Below are positions 46,521 to 59,477 of a stretch of DNA of 64,000 nt, in pieces (position 1 is the first letter of the stretch; every line of letters starts with the position of its first letter). The stretch is taken from positions 138,155,017 through 138,219,016 of the forward strand of contig JAKGHH010000001.1 in the NCBI GenBank assembly GCA_022828595.1. Reading direction: 5' to 3'. The notes beneath the pieces are model-generated. The model did no database searches, was not told the origin of the DNA, and saw only the letters and a program-made list of their open reading frames with translations. The position numbers and the translations under genes were made by a program. The stretch is from Nelumbo lutea (Eukaryota > Streptophyta > Magnoliopsida > Proteales > Nelumbonaceae).

Positions 46521-46649
46521 GTTCTTAGCTTCACCTCTGTCTTCATATGTTCCAAGAAGCTTTCGGTCATGGCGGGTTTCGGGCTTAGCTTTTTGACAAA
46601 ATTTGAATGGGCCAGGCCTGAAGCAGTGTAAAATGTTTATAAGCCCATA

Positions 46650-49600
46650 ACAGGTCGTTAACTTCAAAAAAGCTTACCAACTCCAAACTATCATTTCCTT
46701 GATTTGTAAGATCTTTTGTCTTTTCTCTTACATGTTTATATAAATCCTCTATTCATTATTCTTTCTTCTCTTTTGTAATAATGATTTTTAAAATAAAAAC
46801 TTTTTTATATTTATAAATCCTCTATGTATGCTTCTTTTTTCTTTTTTCTTGTAATGATGGTTTTTAAAATAAAATTAATATTTTTAGTACAGATATCATG
46901 GGTATTCTAATTTTTGCTCAGTTCCCTCCCCAACCCACTTCTCATACTCTGGGTGCCCGATCAAACTTCACCATTCTTTTTAGAGCATGCTAAATCCCCA
47001 AGAAATTAAATTACAATTCAGGTACCCTTAGATCTATCATTAAATCTTTAAATTATTTTTGAACGGTTATGATTCTATCACATCACCACACTGGTCATAC
47101 AATTAGATTCCATCATATGAAACAAAACCTTTAAGCAATCAATCACACCTAATTTCAACCTTAAATTCCTCTAAATCCCTCTAAAATAAGCAAAACTCCA
47201 TTTTAAGCATTCTCAAAACTTTAAATCTTAATCTGAACCAAATTTTTCAATCCATGCCTTTGATAAAAAATACAACTTTTTCATTGAATTCAGGATGATT
47301 AAAAATGCCCACACTCCAAATTTCATCCCAAAATTTCTTGTTTAACCCACCATCTAATGAAGATTTTATTTCAAAAATCTTAACTTATTAGCCATAGATC
47401 TCCATCATTTTAACCCTATTTGATCAATTAGACTTTATTATTGTGATTAAAGACCCAAAAAAAACCCTATCACGTCAAATTTCATGACTTAATTCATCTG
47501 TTTGACCATTAAACTATAAAGGTTCTATTTTAACACCCCATAATAAATAACCCCTTCATATGTTTCAATCTAAGACCCCAAAAGAGTGAGGACCCATGTT
47601 AGCCTTTCACTTAACCCCCCCTTTGCCCATTAGACCAATTAGGACAAGCCAAGTAGATCAAAAGAACCCAAAAACCCCAAAGTAACCCCTTAGACTTAAA
47701 ATTTTACATAAGAGTCATTATGACCATTTCAAAATTACATTTTCTGCCATTGAGATGTCAGATTCAAAAACAACACCATTTGGCATGAGAAACCCAAAAA
47801 TCATGAAAATTTTTTAATGAACTTATTAAAGCCTTAGAGATCTTCTAAAAAAAGCATGCTAGATTGAGATTTTATAGGTTTTCTTGCACACTCAAGCATG
47901 TCTGAAACATTTGACACGTGGTAAATTTGTCTCATACCTACTCCAGCCTTCCTTCACTATAAATATGATAGATTTTGAGCTCTGAGGCAGATTTTTAGAG
48001 AGAGAGAGAGAAAAAAAAACTAAAGAGAGAACTCCCACTCAAATCCCCAACCATTTCAGCAAAGGAATTGAGAAAATTTTCAAATCTAGAGTTGAAACTC
48101 ACTAAAACCACCCCATGCTTCTGTGGATTCATGTTCTAGCCTTCAAGAAAAGCAAAATCCCACTCCAGTGTTCACTCTCTTGCATCAATGTGCAATTTCA
48201 AGTCATCCTCTTAGACTAAGTCCTCAAAAACGTCATTCCTGGGTTCTAAGATTGCTACTAATAAACTCAAGCAAGGATATACTCAAAGAGGTAAGTCTCT
48301 CAACCTGGCTTTCTCTTTTTACCTTCATTGTAAAGTTTCAAAAAATAATTAATGAATTGGTATATGTATTTCTTTAGTAATAAAGATGGGTGGAGTGTAT
48401 ATATTCTTACGTTGGGGAGCTTCAGTTTGACATTCAATTTCCCTAGTTTGAGTGGTATCTGCAAAATGGAGAAAGTTGGTGGTCTCAAATGAAATCGATA
48501 AACGTAGAAGGGAAATTTTGATAACCCTACCTGGCTTTCTAATGGACAAGGGCCCTTGTGTACCATTTTTGTTCATTTCAACATTCGAGGAAAGAGGACC
48601 TGCAAGGGTTAAAATAGGAAAAAGACACAAATTAAAGGGTGGTGAGCATTGATTGCTCTTCAATTCTGGTAAGCTGATTCAAGAGTTTTAAGCTTTCCAC
48701 CTCCCAATCAATGCTAGTAACGAAGCTAATTACAGGTGAAGTCTGCCTTGGTGGTTCTACGATAAAAGTAAATGGCTTCCAATGGCATGGTAGAGTAAGG
48801 TCATTTAAGGCATCAATTGAATTGTCCTAATAAAGTGGTGAGATATTATGTAAATTTACAAGACTCTGTAATATGTGGAAAAGGGGGGAGAGTGTAAGGT
48901 ATATTACTTGAGAGAGCAAGTCTTTAATGGCACACACTGGCTTTCCAACAATAAACTCTGCTTGTTTGCCAAACACTGTGAATGCCCTTTTAACACTGAA
49001 GTCTTGGAGATGAATGGATAACTTATACTTGCAACTTGGTGAGAAAATGGCCCAATATTTCGGTAATACCTGAGCATCTATTGGGCATCTTCATTGCTTT
49101 CAATCATAGATGCAAGGAAGTACCAGGTTAATTAGCATGCTAAAATGCAAAAGTGTGTACATGTAAAAGGAGATATCTAATAACAAGATTACCAGTTAAA
49201 AAGTTTTATTGCCTCATCAACCTTAGGTTCGAACAAAACCTTTGTATACTTTATGGTTGAAAGTGACAAACCTTTGCAAAGGATGATAGTGACACATGTG
49301 TAAATGTGCAGGCTTGATTTGAAATAATGTAATTTTGTACACATAGTTCATGAAATCCTGTAACCTTTATAGCTATAGCTGCCATTATAACAATGTCGAC
49401 ATCTATTTGGTGGAGGTAATGTTCTTCAATGTGTACATACTCGTCCCAAAGGATGATAGTGGTAGAAAGCATACTGTGAAGCAAATAGGGTTAAAATCAT
49501 CTTTTACAAGGTTATCTTTGAGAAGGTAGAGTTAAATCATAATTTAAAACATGCTTACTATTTATCAAGTAATAATATATCTTGTTTGGTGGAGCTCGAC

Positions 49601-50079
49601 GAAATTTTTGTTAATGGGCTAGCATGTAGTGCAAGGCCAATCATGTCTAATAGATATGGACAAGATACAATTGTTAGTATATAGCAACCAATGGATAAAT
49701 TCAACACAAACCTAGAAAATGTTAAATAATACTAATTTAAATTTAAAAATGTGTACATTGCAATCCAGGAATATCATTCGACAAATCCTTTCAGTTCATC
49801 CATTCTTTGGAAGGAATATACTCTAAGGTTTCTTGTGAGCCTTCCACTAAAGTTCCATTAAAGTTTGTATGTATGAAAGAAGCACACGGGAGCAGGTCTA
49901 AACCTCATCCTACAAGAATTAAGGAGGAACAAATTAATAATATTGACAAATAAGTAATGGGGATGAAATACATAAGAATGAAAAAAAAAAAAAAAAAAAT
50001 TACATATCATATTTGCCCCATGACAATGTTACCGAGCACCTCTTTGCAAACAACATTTTTTGTATGCTCTTTCAATTAA
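46650..50079. other. Intergenic, no gene identified; possible LTR-like promoter
   Basis: Long AT-rich stretch. Around 47955-48020 there is CACTATAAATATGAT followed about 35 bp later by a (GA)n tract, which resembles the start of an LTR or gene leader. I find no LTR ends, primer site or coding sequence to anchor it. Short frames at 48123-48663 show no recognisable motif. Confidence 0.35.
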
Positions 50080-51455
50080 TTATCTTTATTATTGGTAAAC
50101 TTTTCAAACCAGACCTTGAAGATACTCTCGATATAGTAACGTACAACTGCCCGTCAGTGAATATTGGATTTTCTAAATAAATTTCAACAGGTTTCAAAGT
50201 TTGACCCTTACTCTTGCTAATTGTCATAGCAAATGAAAACTTGAGTAGAAACTATCGTCATTTAAAGTGGAATGGTAATCCCATGTTTTTGTGTGACATT
50301 GTAATGCGTGGGATAAAAACATTTTCCCCGACGTGGCTTCCTGTAATTGAGTTCCGTTACACAAACCAATTGAATAACATAAATGGTGCTCCATTTTTTA
50401 GCTAAATTTCATGGTTCAACAATCCACCAAATGTTATAGTGTTTAAGAATTCTATAGGGTACATTTCAGCTACGAAAGATTTTACGTTTAATCCATCAAC
50501 ACTATCAATGTAAGTGTGAATGTCCCCATGCAATAATTGCAGGATTTGGGCATTTATTCTATTAACCTCATCATTCTTAGGAGCAAGAATTGCTCCAACT
50601 TTGAGCATCGTCATTTATTCTATTAACCTCGTCCACACATATATGAGTTGTTGTGAAAATTATTCACCAAATCTGGAAATGTACAGTTGATAAGTGGTTG
50701 GATTCCTTCACCATCATCATTTACTAAGATGTCATCAAGTACGTCAGTCCAACTTTCATCGCCAGCCATTTTTGGATGAGTACTTGCTATATTCCCCTCA
50801 CCAATGTCAAGTAGCCATTTTGCAAATAGTACATATTCATGTAAACATGGATATGGATTTTTAAGCAATTGCATGTTTGTTTACAACTCCAAGATTGTAC
50901 AATTATGTCATAACTTTGACCTCTGTATTATAGCTAAAATTGTGTCAGCACGGCAACCTCTTTGCACAAGAAGTAATATTTATCTAAAATCTCCACCAAG
51001 TATAACTGCCTTTCCCCCAAATGGTCGGTGTTTCGCACTTTCATCCACTACTTTCATTAAATCGCATAATGTGCGATCTAATGCCTCAAAAGTATATCGA
51101 TGTGCCATGGGTGTTTCATCCCAAATTAATAAATGGCTTTTTGAAGTAGCTCAGCTAAGCAAGACTCATGACTAATTGCACAAGTAGATGTTTCATTTAG
51201 ATCAATTGGGATTTTAAAGCATGAATGTGTTATCTATCCACCTGGCAACAACAATATCGCAATGCCCAATGTTACAACTGTGAGGATGATTTTGCCATCT
51301 ACCCAAAGCTTTAATATTATTGTATTCCAAAGAAAGGCCTTTCTAGTCCCACCATTCTCGTAAACAAAGTAAAACCTGCCTAAATCAGATTTACAAGATT
51401 CCAATATGGTATTATATATCAACAATTGTTCAAAATTTAGGCGAGGATATAACAA
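50080..51455 (-). pseudogene. Helitron Pif1-like helicase domain
   Basis: The minus strand shows LNFEQLLIYNTILES, then Walker A as ENGGTRKAFLW (normally GGTGKT, so G to R and T to A), then GIAILLLPGG. In other frames follow LIWDETPMAHRYTFEALDRT (Walker B, intact), FGGKAVILGGDFRQI, GAILAPKNDEVNRINAQIL, VFIPRITMSHKN and the C-terminal SKGQTLKPVEIYLENPIFT, then GQLYVTISRV. The last is the standard helicase motif VI region. A dead helicase. Confidence 0.88.
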
Positions 51456-52213
51456 TTGAAATTATTCCAATGTAGCTCGAGGCTCATAGTTCAATTATTC
51501 ACAAATGAGCCGATTTGGAGATGTCTGAAGAAAATGGCTACTTGTAAATGGCATGCCTGGGTAATCCTTAAGAGACTTCCCATTCTTATTGAAAAGAAGC
51601 TCTATTTTAGCCAATGCCCAATCTTTTCACTCAGCATCTGGCATTTGAAAGATTCGTTCATGTAACACTTTTTCTACCCTTATCACCAAATCCTCAAATA
51701 GCTATTCCCAATATTTTAACCAAAGTTGGTACATCGAGCACTTCATTAAAAAACAATATTAAGAAAAACAGTTGCCTGAGGTGTGATGTTGATGCCCAAT
51801 TAGCAGCTTCTACCAAAGCATAGTCCAACTCATTATCATCGTCAAGATGACCAAGAGCAATGCAAGTATCCTTATAAGTATTATATCTTACTCCATTGAT
51901 GATGTGTATTTCTACAAAACTTCTAGGCCCATGTACAATGTAAAGCAACATTCATAAATAGTAGCATTCATTAGAAGATGGATGTGCACAATAGAGTCTG
52001 CCAATTGAACTACCCTTCTTTCGCCTAATCCATCTTTTTCCATCATCATTCCAAACCCAATAGGTAGGGAATTGAACATATGTTAACTCCATTGCTTCAG
52101 GATAAATCCTGTTAGCATCAAACCAAGCAGTAAACATCATCGGCCATTTATGACCCTAAATACTATCCTAGGAATAATCTCCATATCATCAAATACATCA
52201 ACTTGCTCACCTT

Positions 52214-53100
52214 TTAGGTTATAATATAACCTCTAAACAGCTGGATTCCTCTATTGTAATGGGAAGTAAAAAAACCTCCAATAAGCCTCATACGTCGAAA
52301 CAACATTGCCTTATCAAAACTTTTATACATGTATTTGTATAAATACTTTACCACATAAAAACAAGTAACAATTTCAACATTTATGTGGGCATTATACTTC
52401 ATTGACAAATCTTTATTATACGAAAACAACCCAATGATTGTCAACTTCATATCTACCAACCTTTACCTTCCTCCCATCATTTCTCCTCCTATATATAAGA
52501 TATCCATCTTCAAGTAGCTGAGTTTCTTCTCAGAATAGTCTAGAATAAACTTTAGAACACCTAAATTCCATTGTGCAAGGAGAATTTAGGTTTATGCGCC
52601 CACATGGGCCATGTATCATAAACTTCAACACCATCTCATACAACAAAGGATCCTCAATCTCATCAGGAATTTCCATAGAGACAATTCGATCAACATTAGA
52701 ACTCGTTAGAGGCTTGAATTTTTAGTCATGGGTGATCAAAATGTGGGCATCAGGCATACCGCACTTTTGAAATTCTATAACATGACGATCTATAAGAAAA
52801 GGAAAAAGCTAATTAAAGTGTTGCTTAATGTCAAGAAACATAAATAGTAGTGTTGTAGGTGTGAAGGAAAGTAGCATTAATATTTTAAACAAACCTACTA
52901 TAACCTTTCCAAATATCTGCTTTACCTCAATATCGTCCAATAATTGTTTTAGTTTGATATGGAAAACACGTGTAATGATATCAAGTCAATCCCTTGGGTT
53001 TAGCCATGGCCTATAAGAAATTGCATCAAATACTTCTTTCCAGTTCATATTTGTAGTGAACGTAATAAATAAATCCGGAGGTCCTAATGCTCAACAAATT
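52214..53100 (-). pseudogene. Helitron rolling-circle Rep (HUH) domain
   Basis: In order on the minus strand: GPPDLFITFTTNMNWKEVFD, IITRVFHIKLKQLLDDIEVK, then VIEFQKCGMPDAHILI. In active Helitrons the last block has PHAHIL, the HUH metal site. Here the first His is Asp, so the nicking centre is lost. HGPCGRINLNSPC follows, then VVKYLYKYMYKSFDKA, which keeps the tyrosine pair region. In-frame stops occur after ILITHD and VYSRLF. Confidence 0.87.
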
Positions 53101-53170
53101 GTCATTGCATCTTGGTAGTGTTGAATCAAATAATGTGCCCCCCTGTAAAGGTTAAAGGCAAAATGAAATG

Positions 53171-54481
53171 TCAGCTTATCCTCAAAGCATCTATATCTCC
53201 TGTGAGGAGTGCATCCTTTAAGCCCTTGTATGGTTCAGTGCGCAATTTATTTTGATTTTTCCTAACATACCTTAGTCGATCATCGTAAATCACATCATAA
53301 GCACAGCATAGATACTGCTGGAAAAGGCGACCACCTTGTAAAATAGTTTTACCTTCAATTGGGCAATGTTGCAATCTAGATGCACAAAATTCCCGCAATA
53401 TATTTTAGTGTGAAAGCAAGTTGATTGGTGATCTTGAGATTTCATATCAATCCTCCACCCATTTTCATCATAAGGAAAAAGAATGGGGTATTGTAATGCC
53501 ATGTAAATTGGATGAATTTCATCAATCCGTTGCAATTGGTAGTCAGTTGTAAGCACAACATCACAGTGGATAACATGCTCTTGATCATTGTCTACCATCA
53601 AAACAATGACTTTATCCAAAGTTAGCTTGTCATACTGTTTTCCATTTTCATGTCAATTGTCTAAAAACCTAATCTTCACAGTTCAAAATATCTCTCACAG
53701 TTTAAGGGTTAAATCCATAAATATCTCTCGCAGTTCAAAATGTCTTGATGTGTAGATTTATTACATCTAACATCTCTTGTAAGCGATGCACTATTGTAGG
53801 ATCACCTTGTTGGTTATCAAGATTTGCATGAAAAATACCTATTCTATTTTGGATTTCATGTGCTATATCATAAATATATATATTGTGCATATCTTGGCCT
53901 TTGCCCATGTTCAAGCAAGAGTGAGCCGATTCGGTGATAAATAATCCCATTAATTTTGAAACTATATGGACTTCTACCATCCATAACATTATAATCTATT
54001 ATTCCACCCATTGATGTGAAGCAAAACATTAAGTTATATAAACGAATTTGTTCAGAAAACTTTAACTCATGTATATCATGTTTGTGTTTAAATAATTCTT
54101 GAAGGAAATGTGGTGTTTGGGGAAACAAAGGAAATATAGGCATTCCATTTTGACAACATACCTGGAATACTAAACGTGAAATGGAACTGCTTGGGCTATG
54201 TTCTTGAATCCACATACGAGCTCCACACTTTGAACAATTGATGGTTGGCCCACCAAAATCCCATTTTGACAACATACCTCAGAAAAGGTAATGCTTGGTA
54301 TTGCCCAAGAAGATGTATGATTCCTAGGCGGAGGCTCACTAGAGGCATCGGTAAAGGGTGATAGCTGCAATTTTGCCCTATGATGCCACAATACTTGTAA
54401 TTTATGCCAACGATTTTGGGCCCTTATATTTGTTGTGAAATAATTAGAAAAGAGTGTTTGAGTAGATAAATTTAAGGACAC
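53171..54481 (-). pseudogene. Helitron N-terminal domain
   Basis: Fragments in order: CSKCGARMW, VCCQNGMPIFPLFPQTPHFL, LMFCFTSMGGIIDYNVMDGR, GIIYHRIGSLL, QRPRYAQYIYL, IYDIAHEIQNRIG, then the DYQLQRIDEIHPIYMALQYP block with LFPYDENGW. These match the Helitron_like_N region of plant RepHel proteins. A short duplicated CCQNG segment with adjacent sequence is present near 54170-54280. It is broken by frameshifts. Confidence 0.85.
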
Positions 54482-55440
54482 TTATGTTAAAAAAGAGAAA
54501 GGGATTAAGAATTCAATTTTAAGGAAACAAAACGCAACCATACGTAAACAAGGAAATGTTACCTTGGCTAGTGGTTAACAACCTAATGTGACTTGATCTA
54601 GTAGGAAAGGTGGAGAGTTGTATGTCATTGTGGGAACATACCCTCTCTTGAAATAGTGCATGCCTAGATCGTCATGAAATAGGAGTCAAACAATGGACAA
54701 TTTGCACTTTCCTCATTACAACATCGGTAAACTAAGACAATGATTCAAAATTCATCGTGATAGGAGTAAATTGGGTTGAACTTGAACTTGTTAGTAGAAA
54801 AGAAGAGGAAGATGAAGGTTCATCTCCATGGGCCAAATTTTCTTGCATAGAATTGTTATTATTGTGACAATACAAGGGCTTTCTACTACGTAAACAAAAT
54901 GAGGAGCTCAACAATCTAATTAATGATATAATTAAATATATTACCACACATGTAAGCACTAAGCCTGCGAAAATACATATAATTAATGGCAACAAAAAAA
55001 CACCAAATGGAAGTAATGCCTTTTCAACCAAATAAGTAGATAAAACGCAAAATGTAACTAAAAAGAACAATTATTAAAATAATTAAAATAATAGCACGTA
55101 ACATAAAGTTGCAACATTAGTTAAGAGATAAAGATACATTACTTGAAATGGAACCACAATGAGACTAGAGCCTTAAAAGCACAATTGAAGAAGCTTAGCA
55201 CAATAGGAAGGAACAAGAAATTCCAATACATTGTCTATTAAATATAAGACAATAATTCATGAATAAATGCTAATTAATAATTAATATTAATAAAATTAAT
55301 TATATTAGAACACTATTAAGTATTAAACATTGTTAACTAAATCGGTGTTAAAATATTGTCTATAAATACAGTGAAATAACAAATAACGCTATTTGGTAGC
55401 AGTACTTAATATAAGTAGTTCTGTCTTTTTATGATATTGT
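54482..55440. other. Flank upstream of the Helitron remnant
   Basis: Contains a minus-strand frame of 112 codons (55070-54732) with two hydrophobic stretches and a Ser-rich tail. I do not recognise it, and it may be chance in T-rich sequence. The Helitron 5' end should lie here or further right, but was not found. Confidence 0.3.
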
Positions 55441-55762
55441 TAAGGGTGATGAAGAAAAAACTAGGAGACCAAACCGAACTGAAAAATCTATTAAACCCGG
55501 TTATAAAATTCGGTTAATCGGATTAATCGATTCGGTGCTTAGAAAAAATTGAAGATACCAGTTCAGTTTCAATTAACCAATATAGAAAATCAACAATTAA
55601 CCGAACTAAAAAATTGGCAAACCTAATAATTGGTTAACTAAACCGATCAACCAGTTATAGGGTTTAGTTCGATTTCAGTTATTGGTTTTCCATAAACCAG
55701 TAGAACCAAGTCAGTTTTAAAATAGGCTTATGGTCCAGTTAACCAAACCATGGACACCCCTA
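55441..55762. mobile_element. hAT-type MITE (322 bp)
   Basis: Ends TAAGGGTGATGA and TGGACACCCCTA. The flanking 8-mers GATATTGT (55433-55440) and AATATTGG (55763-55770) match at 6 of 8. The body of AACCGAACTG/CGGTTAATCGG words resembles the element at 30083. Confidence 0.65.
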
Positions 55763-58500
55763 AATATTGGCTAGTGAATATATTGTTTATTAAACATTGC
55801 TTTTTATATTGAAATTAGATAAATAAGCACAGATAGAGAACCATGTCATTGCCAACACTATAGTTACCCACACATTGCCAATAACAGGCAAAGCATAACA
55901 AAATGGTTGCTAATACTAACTGCATACACTGTCAAGCTACCGACACACTAAAGTTAGCACCCAATGGAAAGAGAACCATGTCATCTCTTTAGCAAATTGA
56001 CATCTGCCTTTCTTTAGCACAATGTGGTTGCCCTTAGACTTGAACCCAGATTAATATTTGTCATTAGAAACACTACAGAATTGAAAAGATACATAGAAAA
56101 GAAGGGAGCTTAGACTGCAAACAAGATACAAAAACATATAAAACACACTTAAAACAAACAAAAATCAAGAGGAAGTGAGTCAAATACTACAGCAAAATTT
56201 CAAGGGAGGTAATTCATGCATAAGAAGTAGAAATTTGAAAAGTTGTTCAAGTTTGAAAAGTTGAAACAATGGTGACTTATAAACATAGCCAATGCGTGTG
56301 ATCTGTGCACTTATAACAGTTGTTAAAGTATGACTGAAACAATGGTAACTCATAAATATAGCAATTAGTTTGGATATATGACTTAGGGATTGTATAGTAA
56401 TTAACCAAGAGTTGTAAAGTTTGAAAAACAAAAAACTCATTTAAAATCCAATCCCCAATTAAATGATTTCCCAGAAACCAAAATAAAAACAAAAAAAAAA
56501 TCAATGATAAAATAAAAGGCATAGCATCATTGTTCCCATAAAGGTTCACGAAAAAAATAAGGCAATCCAAACACCATTAGCAAATACCAATGTCCAACAA
56601 CCAAAGAAAAATTGCAACTGAAATGATTCCGACCTAAGAAGATGCACAGAAAAATATAATAAAAAACAAATAAAATAGAATTGCAAAAACCCAAGTAATT
56701 CAATAGATAAAATAATCCTATAGTTGTACGCCCTGCTATACATGTTGCATGGACTAAATTTATATGCATTATAAATTTGCATACCTCCAACTAATAAAGA
56801 TAAAATATTGCATGGACTCAAGCCTGACTTTTTTTTTTTTGTCTTCTCTTTTAGAGGATGAAGTAATGATATAATGAAATATATTGGGGCGGAGTAGGCA
56901 TCTGCATACCCAATAGAGCATTTGGGCATCTGACCACCTACTTACTAGCTTATATCCCCTAAAGACAAAAACAACAAGGAATTAATTTCAGTGAACATTT
57001 ACATCGGATTTTGTTGTCTTTGTGCCAAGGACCAACTTGGTTTGCTTATATAAATCTACCAGCAAAGAAGGCATATAACAAAGAAGAAGAATGCACCATC
57101 TAATAATCAAAAACAGAAAACCCAAGAATACGAATATGTGAAGCTTTCATGTAGCAAATGCCAAAAAGAGCCAAAATATTTGTAGGTATAATAGCAACAA
57201 TAGATATCAACCAAAAGTAGAAACAATCTAATAATAATATCAATACCCAAACCTCTACGCAGCTAAATCTTAGAATGGAAATATTGATTGCAGGCCTAAA
57301 AGACTATTATCTAAACAACAAGAGTATAACAAAAAGCAAAAAAACTAATTATCGAAAAAATGAAAGGAAAAAGAAATAATCACCCGAGTAACTATGCAAG
57401 GAATCCCAACAACAACCATTAAAAGAAAGCACCATAAAATGGAAGAGCAATAATATTTTAATCACTATATATGCCATATCATAGACCAAAGAATAACAAT
57501 GAAAATAAAAAGCACTAAGGAACTAAGTAGTCAAGATAATAAGAAAGGCAAATAGTAATGATGGGCATAGCCTTCCAGGCAAGACAATCTAGGGACCCTA
57601 CCCAACAATGTAGTATAAAAGAAACCATAAAAGCAAGTACCCCAAACAATATAGACAACCTAGTCATTATAAAAAAAAATAAAGTTCTATGATTATTTAC
57701 AAAAATGGGACCTATACCCAAATATCATGGCCAACACAGTCATTTGAAAACAATAAGGTTCCATGCTAATTTGAATATATAGGAAGGAGAGTAAACAAAA
57801 AAAAATTCAACAAGTTTTAGGACAAATGTAGAATCAAATGCTAAATAGCATATATATATTAGAGAATACACATTACCTAACAAATAGTATTAAGACAAAA
57901 CAAAAAATATAATGGGCAAATTGTACACATTAGCTATAGCTAACCTAAACACAATTTACAAAATTATATAAATTTCTAAATACCAGATATATTGGAGAAT
58001 ACACATTAGCTAACAAATACTATTACAATAAAACAAAAAGATAATGGGCAAATTATACACATTAGCTAACCCAAATACAAAGTTTAAAAAATTATACTGA
58101 TTTCAAAACAACATTCCCAACAACCATGAGAACCTATGAGTAAGTAAGAAGCAATTTAGGTTGGCATGACTCAAAATCGGATCATAACTCAAATGCAATA
58201 ATGGGTGCCCAATAAGAGCCTACAAGAAAGAAACAAAACAAATGGTTAAAATAGTTACGAATCCATCCAAAAATGGACCATGAATGTAAAAAATGCAATA
58301 AAAAGTAGAAGAAGGAAAACAACGTAAGCAACTAAAGAAAAGCACACAGTCATAAACACAAAGGAAGTTAACATAAGGAAACCACCAACAATATTATCAT
58401 CTTAAGGACATGAAAATCCTTAAAAGGAAGTAACAAGAAATTGTTGTTCAATAAACAAGAAAATTTTTTCTTAATTAGCAGCAAAATAGTTGCTAAAAAC
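55763..58500. other. A-rich intergenic DNA, nothing identified
   Basis: The plus strand is strongly A-rich, so the minus strand yields several hydrophobic, Phe/Leu-rich frames (56180-56929, 57515-57721) without recognisable motifs. These are most likely compositional artefacts. Two related blocks, CACATTAGCTA with ACAAATA, occur at about 57870-57960 and 57990-58080. Confidence 0.4.
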
Positions 58501-58504
58501 AATC

Positions 58505-58840
58505 GGTTCAACACCCTTGTTCTGTCTCTTTGCCTAACGCCCTAACTCCTTGATCTGTTCAAACAACTGAAGGGTTTCAGCCTTAAGTAACAGGTTTTCG
58601 TTCTCCAGCACTTAATACTTTGTGTAGTAGTATTTGTACTTTTCATAGTTGTAATCATCAACGCCAAACTAGAATACAAATCTAAAGTGTAGAAATATCC
58701 TTCTTAGCAGCTGATTGAATTATTTCTTCAACATTTCTTTAATAAGCCTTATATAGAACACCCTCTCTTTTGATTGCCCACTGAGGAGAACCGGGTCTCA
58801 AATAATCTGTTATTTTGTCCACTAGATCTCACAACGGAAC
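58505..58840 (-). pseudogene. Unidentified coding remnant (captured or dead gene fragment)
   Basis: The minus strand reads VDKITDYLRPGSPQWAIKRE, then GVLYKAY, a stop, and RNVEEIIQSAAKKDISTL. After a shift it reads FGVDDYNYEKYKYY and VLENENLLLKAETLQLFEQI. The codon choice and the charged, coiled-coil-like second part look like a former protein exon rather than random AT-rich DNA. At least three stops and one frameshift are present. I do not recognise the family. Confidence 0.35.
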
Positions 58841-58859
58841 AGAGAAAACAAACCAATTA

Positions 58860-59472
58860 TCATATGCCATATTCTGAAAAACAAAATTAAAAAACATAGT
58901 AACAATACATGAGGATCATAGATAGATATAAATAAGTTGGAAATGCTTCCTGTAAGAAGCAAGTCAATAGCCTCATTGAAGAAAACAACAATAATTAGCA
59001 GTACAAATAACACAGAATCATCCAAGTCGAAACCCAATAGAAGAGAAGGGAGCTCGGACAGAAACCAATATATACGAAGTTCATAAAACACAAAAAAAAA
59101 AAAAAAAAAAAACAAGCAAACAAACAAACAAAAGTGAAACTAAAATAAAAAACAAGTAATAATTAGTAAACTTATTAACAACACAAAGAAGTAGACTAAA
59201 GAAAAACACATGAGACACCATGTGTTGCAACATATTAAAGAGACAAGAAAAAGGCAAAAGTAAGGAACATGATAAATAAACAAATCCAAGAGGTATACTA
59301 ACTACTAAGGTTACAAAATTTCGTTAAAAGAAAAAAACATTGCAAGCTGAAACGATTTCTCAAATACCATTTTAAAAGTAATAAAAAAACAAGATGAATT
59401 ACCATAACATCGTTGATCTCAGAAAACTCTTCAAAAAAAAAAAAACCATTTGAACACATTAAATGAGAGAAC
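58860..59472. other. A-rich intergenic DNA
   Basis: Contains an A-run at about 59092-59112 followed by (AAAC)n. Nothing else is identified. Confidence 0.45.
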
Positions 59473-59477
59473 ATAAC

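Larger units (their letters stand above)
50080..54481 (-). mobile_element. Decayed autonomous-type Helitron (RepHel coding remnants)
   Basis: The minus strand carries, from right to left, the Helitron N-terminal region, the rolling-circle Rep domain and a Pif1-like helicase, in the order of plant RepHel proteins. Many frameshifts and stops break the frame, and key catalytic motifs are altered. Helitron termini (5' TC, 3' hairpin plus CTRR) could not be located, so the limits given are only those of the recognisable coding remnants. Confidence 0.9.

Noticed and set aside
47955..48020. TATA box followed by a (GA)n tract, resembling a gene or LTR promoter
   Set aside because: No coding sequence, LTR ends or primer site could be linked to it, so it is mentioned only within the intergenic entry.
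54732..55070. 112-codon minus-strand frame with hydrophobic segments and a Ser-rich tail, a possible membrane protein
   Set aside because: No recognisable motif and a skewed T-rich composition. It lies beside a dead Helitron without evidence of expression or splicing.
56180..56929. Cluster of overlapping Phe/Leu-rich minus-strand frames
   Set aside because: All arise from the A-rich plus strand. They overlap in several frames, which is typical of composition and not of genes.
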